A stretch of DNA of 64,000 nucleotides from Cohnella faecalis (lineage in GTDB: Bacteria > Bacillota > Bacilli > Paenibacillales > Paenibacillaceae): assembly GCF_003570905.1 (NCBI RefSeq), contig NZ_QXJM01000040.1:62001-126000 (forward strand), written 5' to 3'. Positions 43,909 to 53,460 of this stretch are shown here, piece by piece. Made by a program: the position numbers and the translations under genes. Every line of letters starts with the position of its first letter. Position 1 is the first letter of the stretch. The notes below the pieces were generated by a model, which saw only the letters and a program-made list of their open reading frames with translations, was not told the DNA's origin and made no database searches.

Positions 43909-44742
43909 CTAGCCCTTTATAGCGCCTGCCGTAATACCAGCGATAATCTGCTTTTGCAGCAGCAGGAACAAAGCCAGAATCGGGACGATACCCATCACGA
44001 GCCCAGCCAGAGCCAAATCCCACTGTTTGGAATATTGGCCGAAGAAGGCGTAGATGGCGAGCGGTATCGTACGTTTGTCCGGATCGTACAAGACGATCAG
44101 CGGCAACAGAAAATCGTTCCATATCCATAGACTGTTCAATAGAACAATCGTAACGGTGGCAGACTTGAGCAAAGGAAATACAATTCTCCAGAATACTCCG
44201 TAGGGCGTGCATCCATCCACAATCGCCGACTCTTCGATTTCCAAGGGAATGGATTTCACAAAGCCGTGAAAGAGAAATATGCTCAAGGACGCCCCGAATC
44301 CGAAGAAGCTAATAATCAATCCCGTCCTGCTGTTCATCAAGTCGGCCCACCCTAACACTTTTACAAGCGGAATCATCACGGCTTGGAAAGGAATGATCAT
44401 GGCGGATACGAATAGGCCGAACAAGAAGTTATTGAACCGCGTCGGCCGGCGCACCATGCGATAGGCAGCCATTGCGCTGATCGTCACTATGCCCGCTATG
44501 CTGACGACGGTAATGAGGAAGGAATTCATGAAGGCGCGCGGGTAGTTCATAATTTCCCACGTTCTGCTGTAATTGCTCCATACGAAGCTTTGCGGCCAAC
44601 TGGCCGAGTTGCTGAGCAGGTCGCTGAAGCTTTTGACCGAGTTGCTCAAGACGAAGTAAAAAGGAATCAAGAAGAGAAGCCCCAGCAAATAACACAACAC
44701 TTCCAGACTGAACCGGCGCAGGTTGTATTTGTCGTCTCGCAT
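43909..44742 (-). CDS. sugar ABC transporter permease (MalG type)
   Basis: 277 residues with about six membrane helices and the EAA loop IEESAIVDGCTPYGVFWRIVFP, which contacts the ATPase. The start overlaps the preceding permease stop by one base. No ATPase gene is in the operon; such importers often share one such as MsmX. Confidence 0.93.
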   Translation of the reverse strand: MRDDKYNLRRFSLEVLCYLLGLLFLIPFYFVLSNSVKSFSDLLSNSASWPQSFVWSNYSRTWEIMNYPRAFMNSFLITVVSIAGIVTISAMAAYRMVRRPTRFNNFLFGLFVSAMIIPFQAVMIPLVKVLGWADLMNSRTGLIISFFGFGASLSIFLFHGFVKSIPLEIEESAIVDGCTPYGVFWRIVFPLLKSATVTIVLLNSLWIWNDFLLPLIVLYDPDKRTIPLAIYAFFGQYSKQWDLALAGLVMGIVPILALFLLLQKQIIAGITAGAIKG

Positions 44743-45629
44743 CAGGCTTCAACCTCTCTCTTCTTGGTGAATCGGACTTGAAGGATGGACACCAGCGCCA
44801 CCACTACGAAAAATATTAACGCCTTGGCTGTCCCCAGTCCGTAACGGTTGTTCCCGAACGCTTCGTTGAAGATATTGAGCGCAACCGATTCCGTTGACCT
44901 GAAAGGACCGCCTTTGGTCAAGGAAAGGTTCAAATCGAATACCTTGAAGCACCAGGACATGGCCAAAAAGAAGCAGATGGTGAAGGCCGGCATGATCAGA
45001 GGAAAAATAATACTGAGAAGCATGCGAGGCCCCGACGCGCCGTCCATCTTTGCCGCCTCTTTAATCTCCGGAGGAACGTTCAAAAGCGCCGCAATGTAAA
45101 TGACCATTAAATAGCCGGAGTATTGCCATACGCTTACGATGACGAGTCCCCAGAAGGAAGTCTGGGCGGTGCCGAGCCAAGGCAATTGCAGCACGCCGAT
45201 ATGCAGCGCATCGCCTGCGGAAGCAAAGCCTTTAACGAATATGAAATGCCAGATAAAACCCAGGAACAGTCCGCCGATTACATTCGGCATGAAGAAGATC
45301 GTGCGCAGCAGATTCGTGGTCTTGAGCTTCTGAGTCAGCATCAACGCCAAGCCGATCCCCACGGCATTCATCAATACGACGGACACCAGAGTGTATCGGG
45401 CCGTAAACCAGAACGCTCTGCGAAACGCCGTGTCCTCCATAACGATTTGCTTAAAATTAGCCAGCCCGACCCAATCTATCTCGGAGTTGACTCCATTCCA
45501 ATTCGTCAGCCCGTAGTAAATGCTCAACATGAATGGAGCGATGACGATTAAGGAGAAAAAAAGAACGGCTGGCCCCAAGAACACAAGCTGGAGTCGAAAA
45601 TATGACCAGGAAAATCCACGTCTCTCCAT
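44742..45629 (-). CDS. sugar ABC transporter permease (MalF type)
   Basis: About 295 residues, six helices, EAA loop PEIKEAAKMDGASGPRMLLSIIFPLI. ATG at 45,629 after GGGGGG; an ATG-less extension of two codons upstream is ignored. Partner of the permease downstream. Confidence 0.93.
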   Translation of the reverse strand: MERRGFSWSYFRLQLVFLGPAVLFFSLIVIAPFMLSIYYGLTNWNGVNSEIDWVGLANFKQIVMEDTAFRRAFWFTARYTLVSVVLMNAVGIGLALMLTQKLKTTNLLRTIFFMPNVIGGLFLGFIWHFIFVKGFASAGDALHIGVLQLPWLGTAQTSFWGLVIVSVWQYSGYLMVIYIAALLNVPPEIKEAAKMDGASGPRMLLSIIFPLIMPAFTICFFLAMSWCFKVFDLNLSLTKGGPFRSTESVALNIFNEAFGNNRYGLGTAKALIFFVVVALVSILQVRFTKKREVEA

Positions 45630-45739
45630 TTGCACCCCCCGTTCTGTATGAAATGGAGTGATTCGGCGCTTGCTGTGTAATTTCGCAGTTAATCCTTACC
45701 ATTCATTTTAGAATGCAGATTTTTAAGCTTTTAATGCAC

Positions 45740-46570
45740 TTAACGATACTTTTGCATCGCGTGCATTCCCCGGTCTGCCGTGTAGATCGGGCCTTTATCC
45801 CATAGCTCCTGATTCAGAAGCTCCAGCGCAAGATAACCCGTGTACCCTTTGTCCCTCAGCACTTGCACGATTTTGTCCATCGGCAGTATTCCTTCGCCGG
45901 GCAGCAGCCGATGCGAATCGTCCAGCTCGGCCAGCTTCAAATGAGGAAGATCGCACAGGTGTACGTGGAACAGCTTCTCGACCGGCAAAGCTTCAATGTC
46001 TTCCAATGAGCCGCCGCTACGGTAAAAATGGAACAAATCCAGGTTATACCCGATGCTCGGATGATCGATGTCTTCCACTATCCGCAACGTTTGATCCATA
46101 TTCTCCAAAATAAACGGACCGATCGGAGGAGCCAGGCTCATAAATTCCAACCCGAGTCGAACCTCGTATCTCTCGGCCAAATCTCCCGCCTTGCGCAGGT
46201 TGGCAAGCGCAGTCTCGTACCATCCCTCGTATTCCTTGGATGCCGGATCGGCTCCGATGCCCAGGTTCTTAATGCCCAAAGCCTTGCAAATAGCCAGCTG
46301 TCGTTCCAAACCGCGTTCATAAGACTCATAGTTGTCCTTCGTGGACAGAAGCAGCCCCGCCTCCGACGAAGCTAGTCCGATCGCAGCGATCGGGACAAGC
46401 CCCGCAGCCGTCAGGTCGGCGCCCAGCTGCTCGACCGAATGCTCGGCCAAATATCGATCGACCTTGCTGATGGCCAGTTCAACCGCTTGCCAGCCCGTTT
46501 GCGAGAAAGCTTCAAGATCGGCAGCGGTGCTTGCGGGGAGCGTCGTTATTTGCGAAATCGCGATGTTCAT
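45740..46570 (-). CDS. sugar phosphate isomerase/epimerase (TIM barrel)
   Basis: 276-residue xylose-isomerase-like TIM-barrel protein (AP endonuclease 2 superfamily). Likely metal-site strands are LGLEFMSL (Glu), GYNLDLFHFYRSGG (Asp/His), LFHVHLCDLP (His/Asp) and LALELLN (Glu). It lies 18 bases after the paralogous epimerase gene and 110 bases before the permease. The substrate is inferred only as the sugar imported by this operon. Confidence 0.88.
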   Translation of the reverse strand: MNIAISQITTLPASTAADLEAFSQTGWQAVELAISKVDRYLAEHSVEQLGADLTAAGLVPIAAIGLASSEAGLLLSTKDNYESYERGLERQLAICKALGIKNLGIGADPASKEYEGWYETALANLRKAGDLAERYEVRLGLEFMSLAPPIGPFILENMDQTLRIVEDIDHPSIGYNLDLFHFYRSGGSLEDIEALPVEKLFHVHLCDLPHLKLAELDDSHRLLPGEGILPMDKIVQVLRDKGYTGYLALELLNQELWDKGPIYTADRGMHAMQKYR

Positions 46571-46588
46571 ATAGTCTCCTCCGTCCGC

Positions 46589-47521
46589 TTAAGGAATAAG
46601 CGCACTCAATGTTTTGTAGCCTAGAATCAAACCGTTCCGATCCTGCACATAATTATTGACGATGTCCGATTCTTCCGTGATTTCGCCCATGTCGATCGTT
46701 TTGGCGAAGACGTCGTCCTCGTGCTCGATATCGATATTGCCGGTATAGTTCACTTCGATCAGCGCGGTGATATATTTATCCCATTTCACATCGCCCCAGC
46801 CCGGAGTTCTAGCGCGCCACCACCCATGGCCCAGATCGTCGATATTCCGGAACAACGTTCCGAATTGTCCGCTGCGTGCCTTCACATCATGGAGAATTTC
46901 CATGTCCTTGGCGTGAGCGTGGAAGATTTTGTGACCGAATTCATGGATCGCTTTAACGTAGTCGATTCCTTGCCACACCATATGGGACGGGTCGATTTCC
47001 AGACCGAGGTGATCGGACGGAACGGCATCGAAGAGCACCTGCCAGATTTCAGGGCTATAGGCGATATTTAATCCTTCGGAAGTAACGTGGTTCATCATGG
47101 GGCAATTTTCCATCGCGATTCGGATATTTCTCTTCTCGGCCTCCTCGCAAAATCTGGAGAACACCTCTTTGAACAGCGGAATGTTCTTCTCGACAGAAAG
47201 TCCGGGATGACGGCCGGCAAACGTCGATACGGTCCGCACATTCATCTTCACGGCCAGATCGAGCAGCTTTATGAAATATCTTTGGGCCTCGTCGCTGTGA
47301 GCCTTGTTCGGATCCAGGAAATTCGGATAATAACCGAGCGTCGAAATTTCGATATCATGAGCTTGCAAATCCTGCTGAATCTCTTCAATGCGCCGATCTG
47401 AGATGGTGTCCGCATTCAGCGAGGATTTGGGCCAAGCCGAGAGTTCCATGCATTTGAATCCAACCTCGGAAGCGAATTTGACTGTCTCAGGGGTGTAATT
47501 TCCGTAGAAGCCTAGTTTCAT
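46589..47521 (-). CDS. sugar phosphate isomerase/epimerase (TIM barrel), first gene of operon
   Basis: 310-residue TIM-barrel isomerase of the same superfamily. Motifs IAMENCPM (Glu), GLEIDPSHMVWQGIDY (Asp/His), IFHAHAKDMEI and IDIEHEDDV fit the metal site. Start ATG at 47,521 with GGAGGG upstream. It is the first gene behind the promoter and operator at 47,558-47,606. It is only distantly similar to its neighbour, so the two probably catalyse successive steps. Confidence 0.9.
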   Translation of the reverse strand: MKLGFYGNYTPETVKFASEVGFKCMELSAWPKSSLNADTISDRRIEEIQQDLQAHDIEISTLGYYPNFLDPNKAHSDEAQRYFIKLLDLAVKMNVRTVSTFAGRHPGLSVEKNIPLFKEVFSRFCEEAEKRNIRIAMENCPMMNHVTSEGLNIAYSPEIWQVLFDAVPSDHLGLEIDPSHMVWQGIDYVKAIHEFGHKIFHAHAKDMEILHDVKARSGQFGTLFRNIDDLGHGWWRARTPGWGDVKWDKYITALIEVNYTGNIDIEHEDDVFAKTIDMGEITEESDIVNNYVQDRNGLILGYKTLSALIP

Positions 47522-47557
47522 TGTGTGTAACCCTCCAAATAGTGTGATAATTCAAAA

Positions 47558-47606
47558 TGTAACGCGTTACAATTTTATTATATTGGACATTAGCAACTCG
47601 TGTCAA
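47558..47606 (-). promoter_or_regulatory. sugar operon promoter and LacI-type operator
   Basis: Minus strand TTGACA (47,601-47,606), 18-base spacer, TATAAT (47,577-47,582), then five bases and the perfect palindrome TGTAACGCGTTACA (47,558-47,571) over the expected start site. The same GTAACGCGTTAC core recurs before the regulator gene. Confidence 0.88.
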
Positions 47607-47635
47607 CAAGGTAAATAGTTTGGTCTTGAAACGAA

Positions 47636-47680
47636 AAGAGCTGCAAAATGTGAAGGATCACACTTTGCAGCTCTTTAACG
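47636..47680. terminator. terminator of the LacI-type regulator gene
   Basis: AAAGAGCTGCAAA...TTTGCAGCTCTTT, a long, almost perfect stem directly after the regulator stop, with T runs on both strands. Confidence 0.85.
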
Positions 47681-47689
47681 GCTCTAAAT

Positions 47690-48679
47690 TTAATAATTCA
47701 TCGTCGACTCTCTAATGATCAAATCATGATCCAGGATGACATTCTTAATCGCGGCGCTTCTGTCGGCGATTCTCTTGAACAGCATGGCCGCCGAATGGCT
47801 TCCCATCTCGAACATCGGCTGGGATATCGTCGTCAAGGTCGGGTTCATAACGGACGAAAAATCAATGTTGTCGAACCCGCTGACTACGAGCTCTTCGGGA
47901 ACTTTGATGTCGAGATCCTTGGCCGCTTTCAGCACGGAAATCGCAATCGTATCCGACACCGCGAACACGGCGGTAGGTCTGTCTTCCGTCATCAACAGCT
48001 CGCGAACGTCCTGCTGCGCGTTCTCAAAGTTCAGATCCGCATGCGCGATCCATCTTGGATTCACCTCAATGCCGTGCTCCTCCAAAGCTTTCAGGTAGCC
48101 TTGTTGCCTCAAGCCCGCCGTGTATATATTCGAATTGACGAGCGCGATTTTCCGATGCCCGAGCGCAATCAGATGCTTGACCGCTTTATAAGCAGCCTTG
48201 GCATTATCGATGCTTACGCAAGGCGCGTGGTCGTTGCCGACGTGCTCCCCGCAAATGACGACGGGGTAGCGGTTCGTTGTCGTCAGCATCTCGTAAAATT
48301 CGGAGGAAGGATCGATCGAAATCAGTCCCTCCGCCAGCTTTTTCTTCACCATATCGTAATACAGCAGCTCTCGCTCCGGATTGGAATCCGTTGTGCAGAG
48401 CATGATGTTGTAACGATTTGCCTTGGCTACGCTCTCGATTCCCGATACGACCTTGGCATAAAATGGGTTCGAAATGTTGGGAATCAAGGCCAGGAGAAGC
48501 CGGCTCTGAGAGGAACGCAAGCTTTTTCCCAGCATATTCGGTTCGTACTTCAGCTTCTCGATCACTTCTTCGACTTTCCTTCTTGTTTTCAGCGAGACGG
48601 AAGGATGATTGTTCAATACGCGCGACACCGTCGCTACGGAAACGCCGGCTTCTTTCGCAACTGTATGGATATCTGCCAT
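47690..48679 (-). CDS. LacI family transcriptional regulator
   Basis: 329 residues. N-terminal LacI helix-turn-helix (IHTVAKEAGVSVATVSRVLN) with the hinge (EPNMLGKSLRSSQS), then the sugar-binding core (LALIPNISNPFYAKVVSGIE, AVFAVSDTIAISVLKAAKDL, VSGFDNIDFSSVMNPTLTTI). AGGAG precedes the ATG. It lies directly upstream of the sugar operon. The operator appears at both promoters, so it probably represses the operon and itself until its sugar binds. Confidence 0.95.
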   Translation of the reverse strand: MADIHTVAKEAGVSVATVSRVLNNHPSVSLKTRRKVEEVIEKLKYEPNMLGKSLRSSQSRLLLALIPNISNPFYAKVVSGIESVAKANRYNIMLCTTDSNPERELLYYDMVKKKLAEGLISIDPSSEFYEMLTTTNRYPVVICGEHVGNDHAPCVSIDNAKAAYKAVKHLIALGHRKIALVNSNIYTAGLRQQGYLKALEEHGIEVNPRWIAHADLNFENAQQDVRELLMTEDRPTAVFAVSDTIAISVLKAAKDLDIKVPEELVVSGFDNIDFSSVMNPTLTTISQPMFEMGSHSAAMLFKRIADRSAAIKNVILDHDLIIRESTMNY

Positions 48680-48749
48680 AGTTTTCTCCTATTTTGCGAA
48701 TAGATTTTGGAATAGATAATCAAAGTGATAGCGAAAAGCAACAAAATAA

Positions 48750-48802
48750 TGTAACGCGTTACTGTCAATTTCATTATATTATGTGCGCGAATGGAATGAC
48801 AA
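48750..48802 (-). promoter_or_regulatory. regulator promoter and second operator
   Basis: Minus strand TTGTCA (48,797-48,802), 18-base spacer, TATAAT (48,773-48,778), then GTAACGCGTTAC (48,751-48,762) downstream of the start site. This supports autoregulation. Confidence 0.82.
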
Positions 48803-48842
48803 TCCCTAAAGTGACGATAAAATCTTAACCTGCTCCATCGTT

Positions 48843-49426
48843 TTATTTTCTCCAACGTCGTCTGGCAGGAGCAACAAATAAAAGAACGAGCGCAGCTAAA
48901 ATTATTGAAATAACGATGAGGGTGGCAGGGTTGCTCGCATCGTTATTAACAGTGTGAGGGGTAACAATGGCATTTGCTGCAATCGCATTTGACTCATCAC
49001 GCTCTATTGCGTTAGAGTACTCCCTCTCCACATCGCTTTCGGCCAAGGCGATGATTTGATCCATTTCCTCCGGTGTATGCTTCTCACCAATAATGTCCTT
49101 GTACACATCGACCTGCTCTCCAAAAATATAATCCGATTGATAAACCCCTGTATAGTCGTACTGATCGACAAACTTCTTTGCATCCTCATCGTTCTTTATT
49201 TCTCGGTCCATATTATCTTCCTCAATAGTCATGGAGGCTGAATAATGTTCCACCCCTTCTCCCGGTGCCTTCTGAATGACGATGTAATGAACCTCTATGT
49301 ACCTTTTTCCTCATTCCACACAATGTCGGTTAGTATTCTTCTTAGTATCCCATCTTCATATCTTGCCTGGACAACAGATGCCATACACAAAGAAAGAAAG
49401 CAAAATAAAATTATAATTTTTTTCAC
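48843..49426 (-). CDS. exported membrane-anchored protein of unknown function (one frameshift)
   Basis: Reconstructed gene of about 194 residues. GTG at 49,426 has AAGGAG ten bases upstream and a signal peptide (VKKIIILFCFLSLCMASVVQA). Adding one A in the run at 49,304-49,308 joins VWNEEK to RYIEVHYIVIQKAPGEG and the rest. The middle is hydrophilic and acidic (DREIKNDEDAKKFVDQYDYTG...). The C-terminus has a membrane helix (ATLIVISIILAALVLLFV) followed by ARRRWRK, so it would be held in the membrane facing outward. I do not recognise the family. Lower GC and many A/T codons distinguish it from its neighbours, which hints at a different origin. 49,440-49,680 holds no gene I can see. Confidence 0.7.
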
Positions 49427-49681
49427 TTAATTAGGCACTCCTTCATTGATAAGAATACTTAACTTACAAGGTTATCTTTATCTTTATCTTTCAACTAATT
49501 TAAATCCGCATCGAAAGTTGATGTTTTGTATTTTTATGGAATAAAGCAGCGCTATTTTACCATATCGGAACCTAATTTCATACGGATTGAATAATCTTCC
49601 GCCGCCTAGACAAGCAGAAATATTCCGCGGACAACCGTCATATATATCCCGTAGATGCTTGTCAACGGGAGGGTTATCCGA

Positions 49682-51681
49682 ATGCCTGAACGCCGTATGC
49701 TGCGAATGCTTCTATTCATCGCCGCCGCGATCGCGCTAGTTTTTTCCATCCGGTTCGGATTTGCCGACGCTTGGGTAGATCAGTACGCGCTGCCCGCTTC
49801 GGCCGTTACCGAGGAGCTTGAGCCTGAGACCCCCGCTTCGCCCGCCTCGCAGCCGATCGCAAGATCGGAGCCGGAAGCCGACGCCGCTCCCAAGCCCGCC
49901 GTGCTAAGCCAGCGAGTGACGGAGTATCACATATCCGTCTCGCTCGGGACGGACGGTACGCTTGCCGGCGAGCAAATCGTCACTTGGAAAAACCCGGGCC
50001 GCAAGCCCGTCTCCGACCTCGTCTTCCACCTGTACCCGAACGCCTTCTCCCCCGGCAGCACGTTCTTGGCGGAGTCGGGCGGACAGCTTCGCGGAGACAA
50101 GATGCAAGCGGGCGGACACGGCTCTATGGAGCTGACGGCGCTGACTACCGAGCAAGGAGAAACTCTCCTCCCCGACTTCGATTTATTCAGCCTGACGACG
50201 AGAACAAGACCGACCGGACGCTGGCGACCTTCCGCCTTCCCGAGCCGATAAGACCGGGCATGTCCGTCACTCTGCGGATGAAGTTCAAGGTTCAACTGCC
50301 GCCCATATTCGCCAGAATGGGCAAAACCGGCGACTTCGTCATGGCCGGGCAATGGTTTCCAAAGCTTGCGGTGTACGAGACGGTCGGAACAAGAGGGCGC
50401 AGCGATGAAGGCTGGAACATGCACCAGTACCACGGCAATTCCGAATTTTACTCCGACTTCGGCATTTACAGCGTTCGCATCGACGTTCCGGAAGCCTACA
50501 AAGTAGCGGCCACCGGCTTCCAGACGAAGACCCCTGCCGTCTCCAAGGGCCGCAAGTCATATCAATTTTACGCCGACGACGTCCACGACTTCGCTTGGTC
50601 CGCGTCGCCTCATTTTGAATTCACAGAGGCTTCTTATTCGAGCGCGGGCGTTCCCGGAGTCCGGATCAAGCTGTACCTCGATCCGTTGCACAAAAAATTA
50701 AGCGACCGCTACATGCACGCCGCCAAATCGACGCTAGCCAAGCTTGGCGAATGGTTCGGCGATTATCCCTATTCCACGCTTTCCGTCATCGTTCCGCCCT
50801 CGAACGCGAATGGGGCCGGCGGGATGGAATATCCGACGCTGGTGACAGCCGCCTCCGCCAAGGACGATACTCCCGGGTACGATCTCGAAAGAACGCTTGT
50901 TCACGAGATCGCCCATCAATACTGGTACGGCCTCGTCGCTTCCAACGAATTCGAGGAAGCTTGGCTGGACGAAGCCTTCACGTCGTACACCGAAGACAAG
51001 CTAATGGCCGCCATTTACGGCGTGCTTCCGAACACCCCCGTGGAATCCAGCTACTTGACCGATCCGGAGCCGCTTCAGCAAAATTCATGGAGCTTCGGCT
51101 CCTCGGATCGTTACGCTGACAACGTCTATCTTCGCGGGAAGCTCGTTCTGACGGCTATCGAGCGCCAAGTCGGCGATAAGACAATGAGCAAAATCATGCG
51201 GACTTATTTTCAAAAATACCGGTTCAAGCATCCCTCATCCTCTGACTTTCAGAGAGTCGTCGAATCCGTCACGAAGAAAGATTGGAGCGGCTTCTTCAAA
51301 GCCTACGTTCGTCAGGGTCAGGTGTCGGACTTCTCGGTCGACTCGATCAAAAGCGGTAAATCCGGGGATGGGAATTTCGAAAGCCGCGTCCTCATCCGCC
51401 GCAACGGAGGCAGCCCTCAGACGGTTTCGGTCATCTTTCACTTCAAGGACGGCAAAACGGTGAGCAAGGAATGGGACGGCGTTCAGAACCAAATCGAGCT
51501 GCAGCTCCGGTACTCCTCTCCGCTCGTGTATGTGGCCGTCGATCCTTCCCTGTCCGTCGTGCTCGATAATCTTCGCTATAACAATTATTTGAAGGCGGAG
51601 ATTCCGGCTAAAGCGCGCACACGATGGACGACCGGATTGACCGACCTGCTGGAAAATCTGATCGGAACCTTGGCTTGGTGA
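49682..51681 (+). CDS. M1 family (aminopeptidase N-like) metallopeptidase (one frameshift)
   Basis: About 666 residues after restoring one C near 50,190 (DLFS|PDDENKTD). ATG at 49,682 after GGGAGGG. An N-terminal membrane anchor or signal (MLLFIAAAIALVFSI) is followed by a Pro/Ala/Glu linker. The substrate-binding GGMEYP precedes zinc-binding HEIAHQYWYG and the third ligand Glu in EEAWLDEAFTSY. It probably trims peptides at the cell surface. The next gene follows after 12 bases, so the two form an operon. Confidence 0.88.
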
Positions 51682-51693
51682 GGAGGCTTAACA

Positions 51694-52503
51694 ATGGGCG
51701 GAACGCTGCGAAAAGGATGGGACATGACGGTTCGGCATAAATACGTGCTGGTGCTCTTCTTTCTCTATCGATTGTTGTGGGGGTTCTTCATCTACCGTTT
51801 CATCGATTCCGTCGTCACGCCGATTTTGTCACGCTACCCGAACGAACATCCGAATGCCGGCGCCGCGGAGCTGTTCGCAATCGAAGCACAATTCCGGCTG
51901 CTGCGGACGGATCTGATCGATGAGACGCTGTGGACGCTGGGCGGGATGATCCTCACCCGCATGCTGCTGACACCGCTGTTGAACGCCGGACTCTATTACT
52001 CCTTCAACCATTCGGCCGACGGCCAGGGAACGCGAATGCTGACGGGAATGCGCCGAGCGTGGAAGCCGATTGTCGTGTTGTACTTGGCGGAAACATTTCT
52101 CCTGCTTCTCCCTGCCGTATGGCTGCTTCCGATGGCGAAGGATCGCTTTTTCTCGAACGGCTCTATGCAGGAATGGATATTCGGACTCTTGCCTTACTTC
52201 GCCGGGTGGATACTATGGGGGTTTCTCCTTCATCTAGCGTTCCAGTTCATGCAATTCGGCGCCGTCGCCGGCGAGAGCGTCTGGAAAGGGCTGCTCGGAG
52301 CCGTTCGAAAAGCGTTGCCGCTTACAATCGTCACCTTGCTTTTGGCGGCATTCGGCCTGCTCGCTTCGGCTGCCGCATCCTCGATCTCCATTCTCTGGTC
52401 CGGATTTCTGGCCGTCGTCCTGCACCAAGCGTTTCATTTCATCCGCTCGATGCTGTCGGTGTGGACCGCTGCGTCGCAATTCGAAATATGGCGTGAATCG
52501 TAA
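51694..52503 (+). CDS. integral membrane protein of unknown function
   Basis: 269 residues with about five or six hydrophobic segments (VLVLFFLYRLLWGFFIY, PIVVLYLAETFLLLLPAVWLL, YFAGWILWGFLLHLAF, LPLTIVTLLLAAFGLLASAA, ILWSGFLAVVLHQAF). GAGGAGG precedes the ATG. It is coupled to the M1 peptidase upstream and may help it or its products, but this is only inferred from position. Confidence 0.75.
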   Translation: MGGTLRKGWDMTVRHKYVLVLFFLYRLLWGFFIYRFIDSVVTPILSRYPNEHPNAGAAELFAIEAQFRLLRTDLIDETLWTLGGMILTRMLLTPLLNAGLYYSFNHSADGQGTRMLTGMRRAWKPIVVLYLAETFLLLLPAVWLLPMAKDRFFSNGSMQEWIFGLLPYFAGWILWGFLLHLAFQFMQFGAVAGESVWKGLLGAVRKALPLTIVTLLLAAFGLLASAAASSISILWSGFLAVVLHQAFHFIRSMLSVWTAASQFEIWRES

Positions 52504-52514
52504 CAACCATAAAT

Positions 52515-52566
52515 AAACGACAGCCCCCGGCCGCGTCCAACAGACGCGAACCGGGGGCTGTCGTTT
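52515..52566 (+). terminator. terminator after the membrane protein gene
   Basis: AAACGACAGCCCCCGG and CCGGGGGCTGTCGTTTT, a 15-base stem with T run. Confidence 0.9.
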
Positions 52567-52694
52567 TCGCCCGATTCCGAACAATTCCGGGTTATTACCC
52601 ATAATAGGTCGTAATAACCCCTATTCTGAGTATTTTCTAATCCTAAATGAGGAGGAAATTCGCCTTAAAACTCGAAACTTATATAGGAGCATGT

Positions 52695-52830
52695 TAAATA
52701 TTGCCGAATTCCCGTGCGAGCGGGAAACGGGGGAACCATTTTATCTGGGTGAATTGACCTTGCCACACAGGGGTCATAGGGAGCCTTCAACCGAACCCTC
52801 CAGCTAACCTCGTAGGCATGGGAAGGGGTT
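52695..52830 (+). promoter_or_regulatory. c-di-AMP (ydaO/yuaA) riboswitch
   Basis: The sequence carries the conserved blocks of this class in order: GCCGAAT, a CCCG/CGGG stem with ACGGGGGAACCA, GGGTGAATT, CATAGGGAGCCTTCAACCG, and AGCTAACCTCGTAGGCAT. ydaO riboswitches sense c-di-AMP and usually turn off cell-wall hydrolase or K+/osmolyte genes. Here it directly precedes an NlpC/P60 hydrolase. No separate terminator is visible; the 3' edge runs into GGAAGGGG, the likely ribosome binding site, so control may be at translation. Confidence 0.9.
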
Positions 52831-52838
52831 TACCTGTT

Positions 52839-53312
52839 TTGCGTAAAGTTTCTGCATTACTGCTTGGTCTTGTATTTGTGCTTGCTTTTCAGGTTGGAAG
52901 CGCCTTCGCTTCCTCCAAGCTGGACGACACGATCGACAAACTGATCGGAATCGATTACAAGTACGGCGGAACGACGACGAAAGGGTTCGACTGCTCCGGT
53001 TTTACCGGTTATGTATTCGACAAACTCGGAATCGATCTGCCGCGCTCATCGAGAGATATGTTCGGTTGGGACGGCGGCACAAAAGTAGATCGCGACGAGC
53101 TTCGCGCCGGCGATCTGGTATTCTTCAACACGAGCGGCAGCGGCGTATCTCACGTGGGCATTTATGTAGGCAACAATAAGTTCGCCCACTCTCATTCCGC
53201 AGGCGTAGCGATTACGTCTATGGATGACAAGTACTACGCCAAACGCTATCTTGGCGCCCGTCGCGTAATGAGCACGGAAACGTACAAGAAGCTCGCAACG
53301 GAAGCCGAATAA
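52839..53312 (+). CDS. secreted NlpC/P60 cell-wall hydrolase
   Basis: About 157 residues. A signal peptide (LRKVSALLLGLVFVLAFQVGSAFA) is followed by a single NlpC/P60 endopeptidase domain with nucleophile Cys in FDCSGFTGYVF, His in SGVSHVGIYVG and a further His in KFAHSHSAG. It would cut peptide stems of peptidoglycan. The TTG at 52,839 is preferred because the upstream in-frame ATG (52,818) lies within the riboswitch, while GGAAGGGG is about ten bases before the TTG. It is controlled by the c-di-AMP riboswitch. Confidence 0.92.
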   Translation: MRKVSALLLGLVFVLAFQVGSAFASSKLDDTIDKLIGIDYKYGGTTTKGFDCSGFTGYVFDKLGIDLPRSSRDMFGWDGGTKVDRDELRAGDLVFFNTSGSGVSHVGIYVGNNKFAHSHSAGVAITSMDDKYYAKRYLGARRVMSTETYKKLATEAE

Positions 53313-53337
53313 TTTTCGAGCTTCCCCCAAGTACAAT

Positions 53338-53375
53338 AAGGCTTGTCTGTCCTTCGTGGACGGACAAGCCTTTTG
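53338..53375. terminator. bidirectional terminator
   Basis: AAGGCTTGTCTGTCC - loop - GGACGGACAAGCCTTTT between the convergent NlpC/P60 and permease genes. Confidence 0.85.
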
Positions 53376-53460
53376 TATGGGTGATGGCTTTTTCGAAGAA
53401 CCCGGAAGGATTCGCCCGAACCCTTTACCCTCGCTGCTGCGGACTTATAAGATTTATTCT

